64,000 nt of DNA from Ephydatia muelleri. Lineage: Eukaryota; Porifera; Demospongiae; Spongillida; Spongillidae. This document shows, piece after piece, positions 12,888-40,616 of this stretch (position 1 is its first letter; each line of letters begins with the position of its first letter). The notes beneath the pieces were generated by a model that worked only from the letters and a program-made list of their open reading frames with translations, was not told where the DNA came from and did not search any database. Location: contig JABACO010000009.1 in assembly GCA_013339895.1 (NCBI GenBank), positions 7,544,253 to 7,608,252 of the forward strand, written 5' to 3'. The position numbers were made by a program, and so were the translations under genes.

Positions 12888-12997
12888 AGGATTGGATGAC
12901 CCCAGATACAATACCTCTACCCTAGGATAGAGTGACCAGTCACTCTATCCTGGGATACTGTGACCGGGGGTCATTGTATCGCGGGTCACCCAATCCT
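12888..12997. repeat. Hairpin-forming inverted repeat, possible small MITE
   Basis: The outer arms match as an inverted pair (GGATTGGATGACC on the left, GGTCACCCAATCC on the right). The centre is a near-perfect palindrome, AGGATAGAGTGAC next to GTCACTCTATCCT. The whole unit is about 110 bp. It is non-coding and its target duplication is undefined. Confidence 0.7.
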
Positions 12998-13079
12998 CTG
13001 ACACCGGCGTCACTATAATGTGAATTTTAAATATTTTTAAAAACAGTGTGCTTTGGAATTTTGAATGTGTGTTTTAACA

Positions 13080-13790
13080 TTTTTAAATATAATGTCAAAG
13101 AAATTTTCATGCTTCACCTCTGAGTCACTGCAGTTAAAGAGCAGGAAGCAATAGACTAAGCAACCAGTGCTCTACATGATAGCTCCAGAGGTTGACGCAG
13201 TAAGAAAGGACATTGCAAATATTGCTCTATGATAGGAGGGTTGTTGGTGTTTGAAAGTGTCTGATGATATAGTGAGTATAGCATTGGTGGCTATCTTTCT
13301 AATTTCGGAAACAATTTTATGAGGGCTGTTTTTTGCTGGACGGTCTGTTGCGGGTATGAGATTCACATGTATGGCATGTGGTGATGTGGGATTGCAGATC
13401 TACACGTGTATCAACTTGTTCAGACATGTTGGTAATCTGTCAAACCTTGCATTCCTCAGCAGTGTGTTTCTTCCACTCATAAGGAGTTGTACTAACTGTG
13501 TAGTAAGAGTGTTGGCATTGTGCTAGAATGCTTCATCCATAACTTGTTTGCATTGAGTGGGTGAATGTCGACAGCATCATTGTGAGTATCAATGCCAAAT
13601 TCTGAGTGTAAATCGGCTGCAAACTCTGTGCATTGGTATGACCGTCTTGATTTCTTATCCCTAGGTGCCACAAGCAAGCGACCACACACCCTGCATCGCT
13701 CCTGAATTTTGTTTACATGTACATGCATGTGGTGATGTTCAATTAAACCGCACCTATTATTCACACGCCGCGTATCGTGCTAAAACAGAA
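13080..13790 (-). pseudogene. Decayed RAG1-N-terminus-like zinc-binding / RING protein
   Basis: Reading the minus strand across frame breaks gives an ordered series of motifs. First comes CRVCGRLL, then a stretch ending FGIDTHNDAVDIHP. After a frameshift there is a W-K-K-H-T-A-E then CKVC pattern, then a region around HKIVSEIRKIATNAILTISS. Finally there is a degenerate RING-like segment LQCPFLLRQPLELSC. The order CxxCG, IHP, W..H..CxxC, helical linker, RING is that of the zinc-binding N-terminal part of vertebrate RAG1 and of invertebrate N-RAG-like proteins. Several cysteines are lost and at least three frame changes are needed, so it is a relic. The RAG1 catalytic core was not found. The assignment rests on motif order only, not on an alignment search. 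Confidence 0.4.
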
Positions 13791-14290
13791 CTGCGGCTTG
13801 TTCTAATTGTTGTAAATATGTCTTTTTATCTGTCTTGTTGATTTTTATAATTCTCTGACCTTCGAAATATTGTCGCCGCGTCTTTGCTACGCACTATCAA
13901 AGTACCCCCTCTTAGATACCGCCTCTATCACATGGACGTTTAAAAAGGATGCGCGGCTATGAGAGTAAGTGTAGGTCGTGCGCTTAGGTAATTTTAATAA
14001 CTGCGGTGGTAGGGTGTATGAAAGAACTAATGATCTCAAAGAGATGACTTGAACAAAGCATGAAATGTGGGTTGCAAAAAGTACGATTTATAATGAGCTC
14101 CTTGAGTAATTTTTTTTTACAACATTCAAAGTATACCGTAATGTCCAATTATCTGAATTCACCCAGACCGGTAATGAACGGCTTGTTTCGTTCCGAGTAC
14201 ATGTAGCCAATTTTTTTTTTTTTTCGGCCGGACCGTTATAACCAATCACAGCGTTAATTTACACTTTCTATTTAACGAGCGAGATCGAGA

Positions 14291-15213
14291 ATGAGCTACC
14301 ATCATAAATCAGGCGCCCAGAAAAGAAAAAAAAAAGCAATGCTTGTTGAAGGAGCCAAAGGACAGAAGACGCTTCAACAACATGACTTTGATTACAGTAA
14401 TCAATACAGCAGTCTGCCGAGTACGGAAGCAATGATAGCTCCATCAGAAATTGCTATTGAAGGATTGAGTGAAGGCCAACTGAGGGAACAGTGGGATGCA
14501 ATTCTTGCTGAATCTAAGCTTGTATCAGAAAACATCGGTATAGAACCGGTGCTGCCAGAGCGCAGACAAAGGAAGCGGAAGCGGTTTGCTGATGAAAGTG
14601 TGCAGGATGATAATGAGCATAGTAATTGCGGCCAGGAAGACCATTTTAGTAACAACGTATTTTACGTGCTCGTGGACAGTGTAATAGGAAACATGACTAA
14701 TCGCTATGATTCAATACATGCACTGGAGTCGATGTTTGGTTTCCTATGGAAGTACTTGAATATGGATGACAGTGAGGTGGAAGAAAAGGCGAAGTTCTTT
14801 GCAACTCAGTATAGTATTGGTGTTTCTTCTGACCTTGTCCAGGAGATATTACATCTCAAAGCTATCCATGCATCCAACTTAGGGGAAAAACCTAAATTTG
14901 AATCCAATTTGTCTACTTAATAAGCTAGCAGGGTCATCTTTGATGGGTTTGTTTCCAAACTGTTGCGTGGCACTGCGTATTTCTTGCACATTGCATGCCC
15001 GTCACTGTAGCACAAGCAGGACGGTTATTTAGCGTTCTAAAAAGAATTAAGAACTACCTTCGGTCGACAATGTGCCAAATGCAATTGACGTCATTGGGAA
15101 CTTTGGCTGTGGAGTCAGAGTTGGCGAAACAGGTAAACTTTGACGTCATAATTGAATCTTTTGCTAACAAAAAAGCGCGCAAGGCTGCTGTTGGCACTGC
15201 CTTCGAGTTATGA
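14291..15213 (+). pseudogene. Internally deleted hAT/ZMYM1-like transposase
   Basis: The first reading frame (14291-14920, 209 residues) starts with a basic segment MSYHHKSGAQKRKKK, as at the N-terminus of ZMYM1-like hAT transposases. It then jumps to a region typical of their C-terminal half (NNVFYVLVDSVIGNMTNRYD). The TTF-type zinc finger and the part carrying the first two catalytic aspartates are absent. After one frameshift near the 14920 stop, and an apparent 4-nt insertion before 14995, the C-terminal dimerisation domain follows (PVTVAQAGRLFSVLKRIKNY), ending at 15213. The loss of the catalytic core makes it non-autonomous. Downstream, 15340-15400 is rich in GGGCCC, as seen at ends of such elements, but terminal repeats were not matched. 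Confidence 0.7.
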
Positions 15214-15595
15214 ATGCCAATCTTAGTGCATGTTCTTTGTTAATTTGGTTTGGTTTCCACTACATGATACCAATTGCAAACCTAGAGACGGGCTAAACAT
15301 TTAGGTTGCATGCATATATACATATCAACATATTAGGCTAGGGGCCCCAGGAAAATTTTTGCCCCGGGCCCCGGGCTGGCTCTCGGCGGCCTGCCTTACC
15401 GTGGTGTCAAGTAACTATTTCAGCGCGTACGGATATCGTGAGTTCTAAAGGCTATAGCGACTCTCGTGCACATCGATGGGACAACTTTATCTGTATGGCA
15501 CGTAGATGCGCTGGGATTCGGTTCGTTGCTATGGGATACCGTGGAATTTAATCAATCAATTATAGAAATATGTTATTAAATTGAATACAACTGTA

Positions 15596-16135
15596 ATGTC
15601 GAACTCGATGAGACTGGTTCTGTTCTTTGGGGTGGTTCTTCTAGTGGTGTCCTACCTCCTCCAACGACCCACGCGATTCTCGTTCACACTGGCCGTGACC
15701 ATCAACCACGTAGACCCGGAGGCCGTCGTCCACTTCGTTTCCACCCCCGCCCTCATTACGTCAGTTCACGCAAACCCCTCCGTGGTCACCTCGGAGGAGC
15801 GGGACGCGGAGGGGCGTATCGTGGGAACGATTGAAGATACCGTTGTGCTCTCCGTGTTCGGACTGTTTGACCTACCGCCGACGAAAATGACTGTTCCCTT
15901 CGTGCTAACAGCGAGAGGGAACGAGGTCCATTACTACAGCACCATGCCGTACATCACAATCAGCCAGACGTATTCTGTGGCGACGGGAGGGGAGGGTGTG
16001 GTTCAACTGAGCAACGAGTTTAACGGCACGTGCGCGTGGATCTTGTCGTTTATAGCGGAGAAGGAAGCAAGAGAATCGCACGTGACTATGCTAACCAACG
16101 CTAAGAATGCGTTGGAGAGAAACAACAAGCAGTGA
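15596..16135 (+). CDS. Small membrane-anchored protein, possible START/SRPBCC-like fold
   Basis: A single-exon ORF of 179 residues. The ATG at 15596 gives MSNSMRLVLFFGVVLLVVSY, a clear hydrophobic signal-anchor or signal peptide. The remaining roughly 150 residues alternate beta-like stretches (FTLAVTINHVDPEAVVHFVS, then GRIVGTIEDTVVLSVFGLFD) and end in a long amphipathic helix (AWILSFIAEKEARESHVTML). This layout resembles SRPBCC/START-like lipid-binding domains, but that is a visual inference. The ORF is clearly GC-richer than the flanks, which supports coding. It ends about 120 bp before the AGPS start codon on the same strand, so the two genes are tightly packed. No gene name is assigned. 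Confidence 0.65.
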   Translation: MSNSMRLVLFFGVVLLVVSYLLQRPTRFSFTLAVTINHVDPEAVVHFVSTPALITSVHANPSVVTSEERDAEGRIVGTIEDTVVLSVFGLFDLPPTKMTVPFVLTARGNEVHYYSTMPYITISQTYSVATGGEGVVQLSNEFNGTCAWILSFIAEKEARESHVTMLTNAKNALERNNKQ

Positions 16136-16256
16136 TAAAAAAAAACAAGAATTTACTACATGTACTGTAAATGTCATGCATCTCGTGCCCCTCTGTACTT
16201 TTATAAACTACCATTATAGTTTTCGCTACAACCACGTGATACAGTACGAGATTCTG

Positions 16257-33129
<16,873 letters not shown>

Positions 33130-33177
33130 TGAAGGTGGCTCTACCTTAAGCCTGTAGACTCGGACAGATTGGTATTT

Positions 33178-33183
33178 AATAAA
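33178..33183 (+). terminator. Polyadenylation signal of AGPS
   Basis: A canonical AATAAA lies about 50 bases after the AGPS stop codon, a normal distance for a compact 3' UTR. A further ATAAA-containing site occurs near 33527. Confidence 0.6.
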
Positions 33184-35256
33184 TTTGTATGATGTTGTGA
33201 AATGTTTGACAATTCAAAACTTGGTTTTTTAATAGGGAATAATGGCTGTCATATTTGATATTTATTGTCGTCAGTGTGACTATTTATGCAGAATTTGGAA
33301 TTTGGTTTCCTGTAATGGAAACTGGGGATCCTTAATGCAGTGTTCCAAATGAAGAAACCAAAGAAATGACTTTTTTGCTATTTGGCTTGTAACCTTTGAA
33401 CCATTCACGCTACATGCAAGGGAATTGGATTTTTACGTTTAGCTATCATTTCTACACAAGAAAAAGATGTTATTAACCTTTAATCTCCAGGCTGTGGTCC
33501 TAGATCTAGACCGTTAGGACAGCTTTGAAATAAACATTGTATTTTCGAACTTAATATTTTATTATGGTCTCCAATCATAGTTGGGTAAATAGTAGTTAAG
33601 AAGAAAGCTCTTTAACAATTCATTTATTTTCTAATATTACTGTAGCAGAATGGGTTTATTGCAAAAATTGGTGAAAAAAGTGGAGAAAGTGAATCTTTTG
33701 CTTGTAACTCTACACCAATATGTGCTCTATTTCAGGGGAACACATTTTAACATTAGTACAACACTACCCTACAACTGTACGTTGATTTATGCATAATTAA
33801 TGCTTCAAACATGATATATGATGAGATAAACTAATTTAGTATGAGTGACCTCTACAAATGATTGCATCATTTACATGAAGAGCAAAACCAGCATTCATGA
33901 GAAGTTTTATAATTGACCTAGCCAGACCCAATCCTTTATGGTACTGCTAGTTCGTGCTCTTTCCTCAAATTAATTAACCAATTATATGTTGTGATTTTAA
34001 TACACAGGTTTTATGAATTACATGTGGTTATTTATAAAGAGTTAAGCATGGACTTTAATAAACTTTTTATAAAAGCAATAATCTAATGTAACATACATAT
34101 TTTGTAAACAAATTAGGATTTAACCCTTTCTCATTATTGAAAATGCAAAACTAGATATCTTGCCAATACCAGTGCATTTTGACATTGGAATTTGTTTAAG
34201 ACAATAAGATTGGAATATATAATGAATACAATTGGCTGTTGATCAGAAGTGATAATGTTTTCATTAATCATTAATGGCTAACGTCCTGCAAGGGCTACTT
34301 TGGTAAGTGATCAAGTATTGGAACTTGTGTTGCAGAAGGGTACTATTGTGTTTGCAGCAACATTGCTGCAAACAACACAGTAGTAGGAGCATTTCAAATG
34401 GCACGCTGTGCACTTTCGTTGTACAAATGAAGTTTCATCTCATACATTGGTAAATCTTTCAATTTCCATTGTACTCCGTGAGGACAGTATACAGAGGATC
34501 TGCAACACCACTTCCCCCTAGGTTGTCAGTCTCCATTTCATCCCTAAAGAAATTTCATTAGACACGCCCCCCGGTAATAAACCTGTTCTTTTCGATCGCT
34601 TGTCTTGTTGGTTCCTCGTCACTGCTGAGGTCACTTTCACTCTCCACATGACTAGAGGAGTCCTCAGAACAACCTTCTTCAGCATCCTCATCGAGATCGC
34701 AACTCTTCCGCATATTGTATCGCTGCATCTCTCCAACTAAGCCTACTTTATCAATCACAGCAAAAAAAACGCGTAGAATCAATAGGCCTGAATTTACTGG
34801 CTACAACATGAAGGTCCCTCTGTATTTCACTTTGTAAGGAGTGTTACCTCTGCATTCCAGGAAGCTTCAACACAAGATACATGCAAAACCCGCCAAAATT
34901 GCTTCGTCACGCGATTGAATTTAAGAAGTTCCCGGTACAGTATTGCACGGGAAATCATGACTACGAATCGTACAGCGCAATCTACACGCGTGCTTGACTG
35001 AATGCCGTATCCTAATGACCCGCGATCGGACAGCTGAATTGCTGTGACACGTACATTCGAGCAGTGGGATGAAAGCTAGCAAGCTATACTTAAAGCAGCC
35101 TGAGCCCCCACCTACTCTCGGAAAAAAATAACCCGTGGATAAACCTTACTGAGGGAGAAAATCCACCTTGCTGGGGCAAAAACCATACTAATTAACTTGC
35201 TCACAAATAACGAACAACATGCTACCAGAAATTCCACCAGAGGTAATTTATCACAG
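33184..35256. other. Intergenic, AT-rich, no recognised gene
   Basis: Long AT-rich sequence without coding structure. The one coding-like patch is a minus-strand frame from ATG 34728 to 34558, whose product is strongly acidic (SCDLDEDAEEGCSEDSSSHV). It ends beside a possible GTTTAT donor and could be a stray exon, but nothing identifies it. At 35119-35183 there is a short segment similar to 63519-63580. Confidence 0.4.
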
Positions 35257-37620
35257 TTTGGGAATTGAAAGAGTTTTCACACATCATACTATCCTGATAA
35301 GAGGTGAATTTTTTTCATCCGGGATTGTCTTATAATGCAATCCCCATCGGTAGCTACTTGAATTGCTTTGGTTCGTGGATGCCAAGATTCTACTTGCCCT
35401 TCTCGAATAAAAGAAGCATCTATCTGTAACAATGTTTGGGAATTAAACAGGTTTTCACACCTCATAGTTTCCTGATGAGAGACGAATCTTTTTCATCCGG
35501 GATTGAATCTTATGAAGCAGACCCATTGGTAGCTACTTGAATTGGTTTGGTTGGTGAATGCCAAGAATTTACTTGTCACTCAGCGAATAAAACAAGTATT
35601 CACATATTAATTACCTTTCAATGTATGGGAATTGAATGGGTTTTCACACCTCGTAGTTTTTTGATGAGACGAATCTTTTCATCAAGGATTGAATCTTATA
35701 ATGTAATAGGCTTTCACACCTCATATGTTCCTGATAAGAGGCGAATCTTTTTCATCCGGGATTGTATCTTGTAATGCAGTCTGCATTAGTTGCTACTTGA
35801 ATTTGTATGGTTTGTGGGTGCCACGATCTACTAGTCTCTGAACGTTAAAACAAGTATCTGCATTTGAGTTGCTTATATCAATGTATGAAAATTGAATGGG
35901 TTTTTACACCTCATAGTTTCGTTATAAGAGGCAGATCTGTTTCATCCGGGATTGAATCTTATAATGCAGACCACATGCACTAGTAGCTACATGAATTGTT
36001 TTGGATTTGGAGATGTCAAGGTTCTACTCGTCACTCAGCGTATAAAGTAGTATCTGCCTGTATAAATGTATGGGAATTGAACGGGGTTTTCACACTGATA
36101 GTTTCCTGATAAGAAACGAATATTTTCATCTGTTTGCTTGGATAAAGTCATTTCTTAGCAATCGATACCCACTAGGTTCAACTTTGTCAACACCACTACC
36201 TGTCATTAGTGGTGTTCCTCAGGGTTCTGTTTTAGGCCCGCTTCTTTTTCTCATATATATTAATGATCTCCCGGATTGTTTGTCATCAAATCTTCGCTGA
36301 TGACACTATAAAATATATTTTCATCATTCTACTGGTGATACATCTCCCTTTGTCAGCTCATTGTCTGCATTTTGTGATTGGGCCTCAAATTGGCAGCTTA
36401 GCATTGCTTTACAAAAATGCAACGTCATCTCCTTTGGAAGGCAAATAGCTCCTGTTACATCACACTCATTATGCGCGCGGGGTAACTTTAGAGCACGTAT
36501 CTTATCTTCGTGATCTTGGTGTTTATGTTTCATCAGATTTAAAGCCAGGAAATCATTGCTCATCTATACCGGCCAAAGCGTACTCTAGATCTTCTCTATT
36601 TCTAAGAGGTTTCCAGACTAGTGACGTCAGCATTGTATTTAGAATTCAACACTCCAGTCTGGAATCCTTGGCTGTTCAAAGATATCGATATTGAACATAT
36701 TGATAAGTTCAGCGTTACTTCACACGAGCAATTTGTAAACGTGCAAGGCTTCCTCGCATGGATTATGCATCCAGGTTAGCAAATCTTGATTTGTTATCTT
36801 TACAATATCGTCGTGCTTATTTTGACCTTACAATGTGTTACAAAATTGTGAATAAGCTTTTGGATATTGATGCAGCTGAGATATTTACAGTCAGTTCAAA
36901 CGTTCATTCCACTCGAGGAAATTCATACAGGCTCCAGTCGACCACCATACCTCGTCATGATTTTCGGCTATACTTCTTTACTTCTCGGGTTGTTCCTATT
37001 TGGAATTCCTTGCCTCAACATGTTGGATCTGCACACAATATCATCACCTTTATGTCTCGTCTAAAAACTGTAGATCTATCTCCCTCTTGTAAACTGTATC
37101 CATTTAAATAGGAAGTATGTAAGTGCATTTAATCGTGCCATTACTTGCTATTTGCAGCGCATTATCTATACAGTGCATTGAGGATTGAATCTTATAATGC
37201 AGTCCCCATTGGTTGGTACTTGAATTGGTATGGTTTGTGGATGCCAAGATTCTACTTGTCTCTCAGCTATTAAAACAAGTTTTCACATTTGAATTGCCTA
37301 TATCTATGGGAATTGAATGGGTTTTCACAACTCATAGTTTTCTGATAAGTGGCTAGTCTTTTTCATCAGGGATTTAAACTTATAATGCAGTCTCCATTGG
37401 TAGCTACTTGGTTTTGTTTTGGATGCCAAGATTCTATGAGTCGCTCGATGTATAAAAGTATCTATGGGAATAGAATGGATTTTCGCACCTCTCAGCTTCC
37501 TGATAAGATAATCATTTTCATCCGCGATTTAATCTTATAATGCGATCCCCATTGATAGCTACTTGAATTGGTATGGTTTGTGTATGCCAAGATTCCACAT
37601 ATCCCTCAGCTATTAAATGA
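35257..37620 (+). repeat. Tandem array of about 180-bp units, interrupted by a LINE
   Basis: Units start at the motif TATGGGAATTGAATGGG or close variants near 35257, 35435, 35624, 35884, 36069, 37305 and 37463. Each continues through TTTTCACACCTCATAGTTTC, CATCCGGGATTGAATC and a GCCAAGATTCTACT block. Typical spacing is 178-190 bp. The third unit is 260 bp because an internal segment of about 80 bp is duplicated within it. The array resumes at 37181 in the middle of the unit broken at 36130, so the LINE was inserted into an existing array. The nature of the repeat (satellite or element-associated) is unknown. Confidence 0.85.
36131..37180 (+). mobile_element. 5'-truncated non-LTR retrotransposon (CR1/L2/Jockey type)
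   Basis: The fragment starts inside the reverse transcriptase at [12 protein letters not shown] and passes through the diagnostic block [20 protein letters not shown] with NDLPD. It then breaks frame at the FADD motif (stop at 36298, FADDT in the next frame). The C-terminal part (36758-37111) has LQYRRAYFDLTMCYKIVNKL and FFTSRVVPIWNSLPQH, typical of the end of CR1/L2-like ORF2. It is dead by truncation and frameshift. Confidence 0.85.
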
Positions 37621-37938
37621 CGAACGGAAGAAAAAATAATCTCTTTTCATGCGATGAATTAACTAGCAGTACGGTGAATTGCAAAAAAAATATGACTACA
37701 ATAGCCGTGACCATTTCGATATTTACACGCTGGCGGCGGTATTGTTAATGACGCGTGATCGAACTTGCCGAATTGCAATGTAATTACTCATATCTTGCTT
37801 TACCAGTAACTTATTTCCTTGCTGTCTCTGCACCTCTAGCTATTAGCTCTTCCCCATCCCCCTCAGTGAGAAGCACGATTCAACTACGTAGAAAATCCTT
37901 TAACATTTTTAGCTATGCAGGCGTGGGTGAGGGAGAAA

Positions 37939-37969
<31 letters not shown>
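37939..37969. repeat. 31-base G homopolymer
   Basis: An uninterrupted run of G between the tandem array and the GST gene. Its length is likely uncertain in any assembly. Confidence 0.9.
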
Positions 37970-37970
<1 letters not shown>

Positions 37971-38087
37971 AGGGGGGTTTACATTATGGTAGCAAACACA
38001 CTTGTTCACATAGAAGGGTGTATTTTAGAATGCAAAGTTCACATCAGCTTTACAGTGCCGCTTCAAGTTCCCGCGCGTCTTGAGACC

Positions 38088-38702
38088 TTACTTGTGGGTT
38101 TCAGGGCGATCTTTGAGCCATTTTGCTATCCTCGGCAAACCCTCTACCTTTTTCAACAGCTGCGACAACTTCGGGAATTTGTCCATTGAAAAATTTGGAA
38201 ATTTCTCTTGCAACTGCTCGAGCGTAGCGTACACACCGAGGTCCCCATAAGTCGGCTTCGAGCCAATGATCCACCCATCCTTGTTTTCGGCAACGAGTTT
38301 CTCTACGTGGCCAAAAGTATCGGAAATACTCTTCTCTTCCAGCTCTTTTCTCTGCTCCTCTTTCCTGCACTCGTCTTTCTCGTGCATGAACTGGGCCACC
38401 TTGACGAGCAGGTCCGAAATAGCATCCACGACGCTGGCAATGAAGGCTGTCTCGAAGTCGTTACTTCCAGCAAGCCCGTGTTTCTCCGCGATGTACCTGG
38501 CAATCACTTGACTCCCTCCTAGCATTTTCCCGTCCATTTCCAGTACAGGCAGCATTCCGAACGGTGTTTTGGGCTTCAGAGAGGGCCAGTCTTCCATTTT
38601 GATGCGCTCGTCTTTGTACTGCACGTCCGCTTGGGCGAAGATCAGCCGAATGTACTCGGCCCGTCCTCTGAGGTTGAAATAGATCAACTTGTACTGCGGC
38701 AT
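38088..38702 (-). CDS. Sigma-class glutathione S-transferase (prostaglandin-D-synthase-like)
   Basis: An uninterrupted single-exon gene of 204 residues, the normal size for cytosolic sigma GSTs. The N-terminus MPQYKLIYFNLRGRAEYIRL carries the catalytic Tyr8 that activates glutathione. FGMLPVLEMDGKMLGGSQ contains the cis-proline and the glutathione-gamma-glutamyl-binding G-S-Q. The all-helical C-terminal domain ends DRPETHK, like the family's usual end. The closest human relative by pattern is hematopoietic prostaglandin D synthase (HPGDS), but invertebrate sigma GSTs are mostly general detoxification enzymes or have other activities, so the substrate is not inferred. The protein should be a cytosolic homodimer. 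The frame is GC-richer than its surroundings, and no intron is needed. Confidence 0.95.
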   Translation of the reverse strand: MPQYKLIYFNLRGRAEYIRLIFAQADVQYKDERIKMEDWPSLKPKTPFGMLPVLEMDGKMLGGSQVIARYIAEKHGLAGSNDFETAFIASVVDAISDLLVKVAQFMHEKDECRKEEQRKELEEKSISDTFGHVEKLVAENKDGWIIGSKPTYGDLGVYATLEQLQEKFPNFSMDKFPKLSQLLKKVEGLPRIAKWLKDRPETHK

Positions 38703-39904
38703 ATCAAGTTCCTACCAGTGCCTAATCTCATGGTGTCACGAATATATATACTCAGGGAGGCATTCATCCTAACGCGTAGTCACAGAGGACACACAAACAA
38801 CGAGAGACAAAAGCGTGAATACAGGACAGTACTTAAACCCTTGTATGGTGCGTTTGCAGTGCATTGGACTCATTTAGTTGGGGTCCACGGAGTCCGTAAC
38901 ATGTCGTTAATTTAGTACAAGATGACGTGCAAAATTTAGTTCGACAGTAATCGACTCTAACCAGCAGAGGAGGGAGGGCTGCTTACCCTGGGGGCCCGTT
39001 CAATGTTAATTACACAGCCAACTTCTAATTTCTGGTACATACTTGTAAGACGTATGTACCTCATTTTGGGCCAAACTATGTTGACACGCTTGGTACATAC
39101 TATGTAGACAAATCGAATGACCCAGAATGTAGCTACAATCTGTACCATAAATCTTTGTCATTTCTGTATCATACATGATAACAATTCTGTACCACAAACC
39201 GTTTCTCATATACGGGCGATGTGTAACTTAACACCGGATCCATGAGAAACGGATACATGGATAGCCCATTTTTTGGGATTTGCAAAAACTAAAATGTGTC
39301 GGAGATGAAACTACAATCATTTTGTTTGTTATTGTGTGTTTATCAATCAGTTGGATGAAGGGTTGCATCATTTTTTTTTTCACTACAGGTTTACGGTTCG
39401 CAATCTTCCAAAGTTCACCGGTCCGAAGGATGACCCCCAAAAACGGCACTTTTTTTTGTTGCAGCATTATCAGAAATACAAAGCATTTTATTTGATGCTA
39501 GTACATAGCCTTACACTTTAACATGATTTTTGTGTTAAAGTCACGCTGTTTTTTTTTTTGCGTTTGGTACAGTACTGCATCTTGCTGATTTATCATTCAA
39601 TATTTTGCGCATGCGCGCTGACTGGATTATTTATTATATCTATATCACAGTTATGGATGTATTATGCAGAACGACCAATGGAGCGGCTGAGCTCCCATAC
39701 TTGTCCAGCTATAAATATTCCTTCGTATTTAGACTGCTTTCTGCCTCTAATTTGCATGTGTGTGCATGTCCTTATTCCTGTAGTTAAGTCACCTTGGATT
39801 CCCTAATTTTACAACAATCCATCGTTACAGTACATTGCACTACATAGATAACGTGTGATGCAACAAAGTTGTCTGCTAATGTACTTTGTATCCAGTTTGT
39901 ACGA
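38703..39904. other. Upstream region of the GST gene and intergenic sequence
   Basis: No gene was recognised. The first few hundred bases should hold the GST promoter, but no specific element stands out. Around 39340-39550 there are several short T homopolymers. Confidence 0.4.
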
Positions 39905-40616
39905 CAATTTTATAAAGCTATTGCTTGATATTCTTGTATTCGCTTCATCAAATCTTTCTTATTTCTGACTTCTTTAGGCTGTGTTTTTGCAAAAAGACTC
40001 TGAGCTGCTTCACCTTTAGATGACTTAAGACATCAGAAGGCCAATCAATATCATCCTCAGACTGGGTAACATTTGGTCTCTTAGACTGGTAACTAGTACA
40101 ATCTGAACTCCGTTGACCTATCTTTTAATACAGCACTCTAATTTGGCCAACAACTGGGACTTCTGATAGCAAAAAATGTCCATCTGTATACTGAGCAACA
40201 AGTCTGGCTTGCACAGCCTCTGCGGACACCTTATGACGGCTTTTAATTGTGATTCCCTCTACAGCCTGTCCTAAATCTTCCTTCCAACATTGAATTCTTC
40301 AACTCTTCTGCTCAGATGTGGACGTTGATTCTTTTGACAATGTGCCCAACCTATATCCCTCAAATGTGGCATACTGCAACACTTCCTATGTTCTTACAGT
40401 TGTAATCATCGCTGCATCCACTGTGAAGTCTCGAGTTGCTAGATTGTATTTGCATACTCAAGTGCCGTACTAATGGCGTTGCGTTGCCTTTTAGAACCTC
40501 TACATCTGTGTTTCTCTTTACAATAAATCAGTGTTAAAATGACGGTGGCAGAACTCACATTGTGGGAAAATGCTGCAAATCTCTTTAATTGGCTTCATTT
40601 TGGTGCAATCCTCCAT
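39905..40616 (-). pseudogene. Broken gene with a degenerate zinc-finger and SAP-like end
   Basis: The minus strand from ATG 40616 begins MEDCTKMKPIKEICSIFP and reaches a C2H2-like pattern QCEFCHRHFNTDLL then KEKHRCRGSKRQRN, after a frame change. Further on come a SRHKVSAEAVQARLVAQ region and an end segment LKVKQLRVFLQKHSLKKSE that resembles a SAP helix-turn-helix. Several stops and frameshifts interrupt it. The layout (N-terminal zinc finger, a KVSAEAV-type motif, a C-terminal basic helical domain) recalls a repeated family of unknown function in cnidarian and sponge genomes, which I recognise only from pattern. No function is assigned. Confidence 0.4.

Larger units (their letters stand above)
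10392..13079. other. 3' flank of the EGF receptor gene and intergenic sequence
   Basis: No convincing gene was identified here on either strand. The stretch contains a splice-bounded open segment at 10892-11007 (listed separately), a more GC-rich block around 11530-11960 with several overlapping short reading frames but no recognisable domain, and a hairpin at 12888-12997. No AATAAA signal lies within the first few hundred bases after the receptor stop codon; one occurs near 11112. Confidence 0.4.

Noticed and set aside
14291..14920. The 209-residue frame as a domesticated host gene
   Set aside because: It lacks zinc finger and catalytic core by internal deletion, and the matching C-terminal domain lies directly downstream after frameshifts, which fits a decaying element better. 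A selection test could reverse this.
38101..38522. Several frames overlapping the GST gene on both strands
   Set aside because: Shadows of the real GST frame, which alone shows family motifs.
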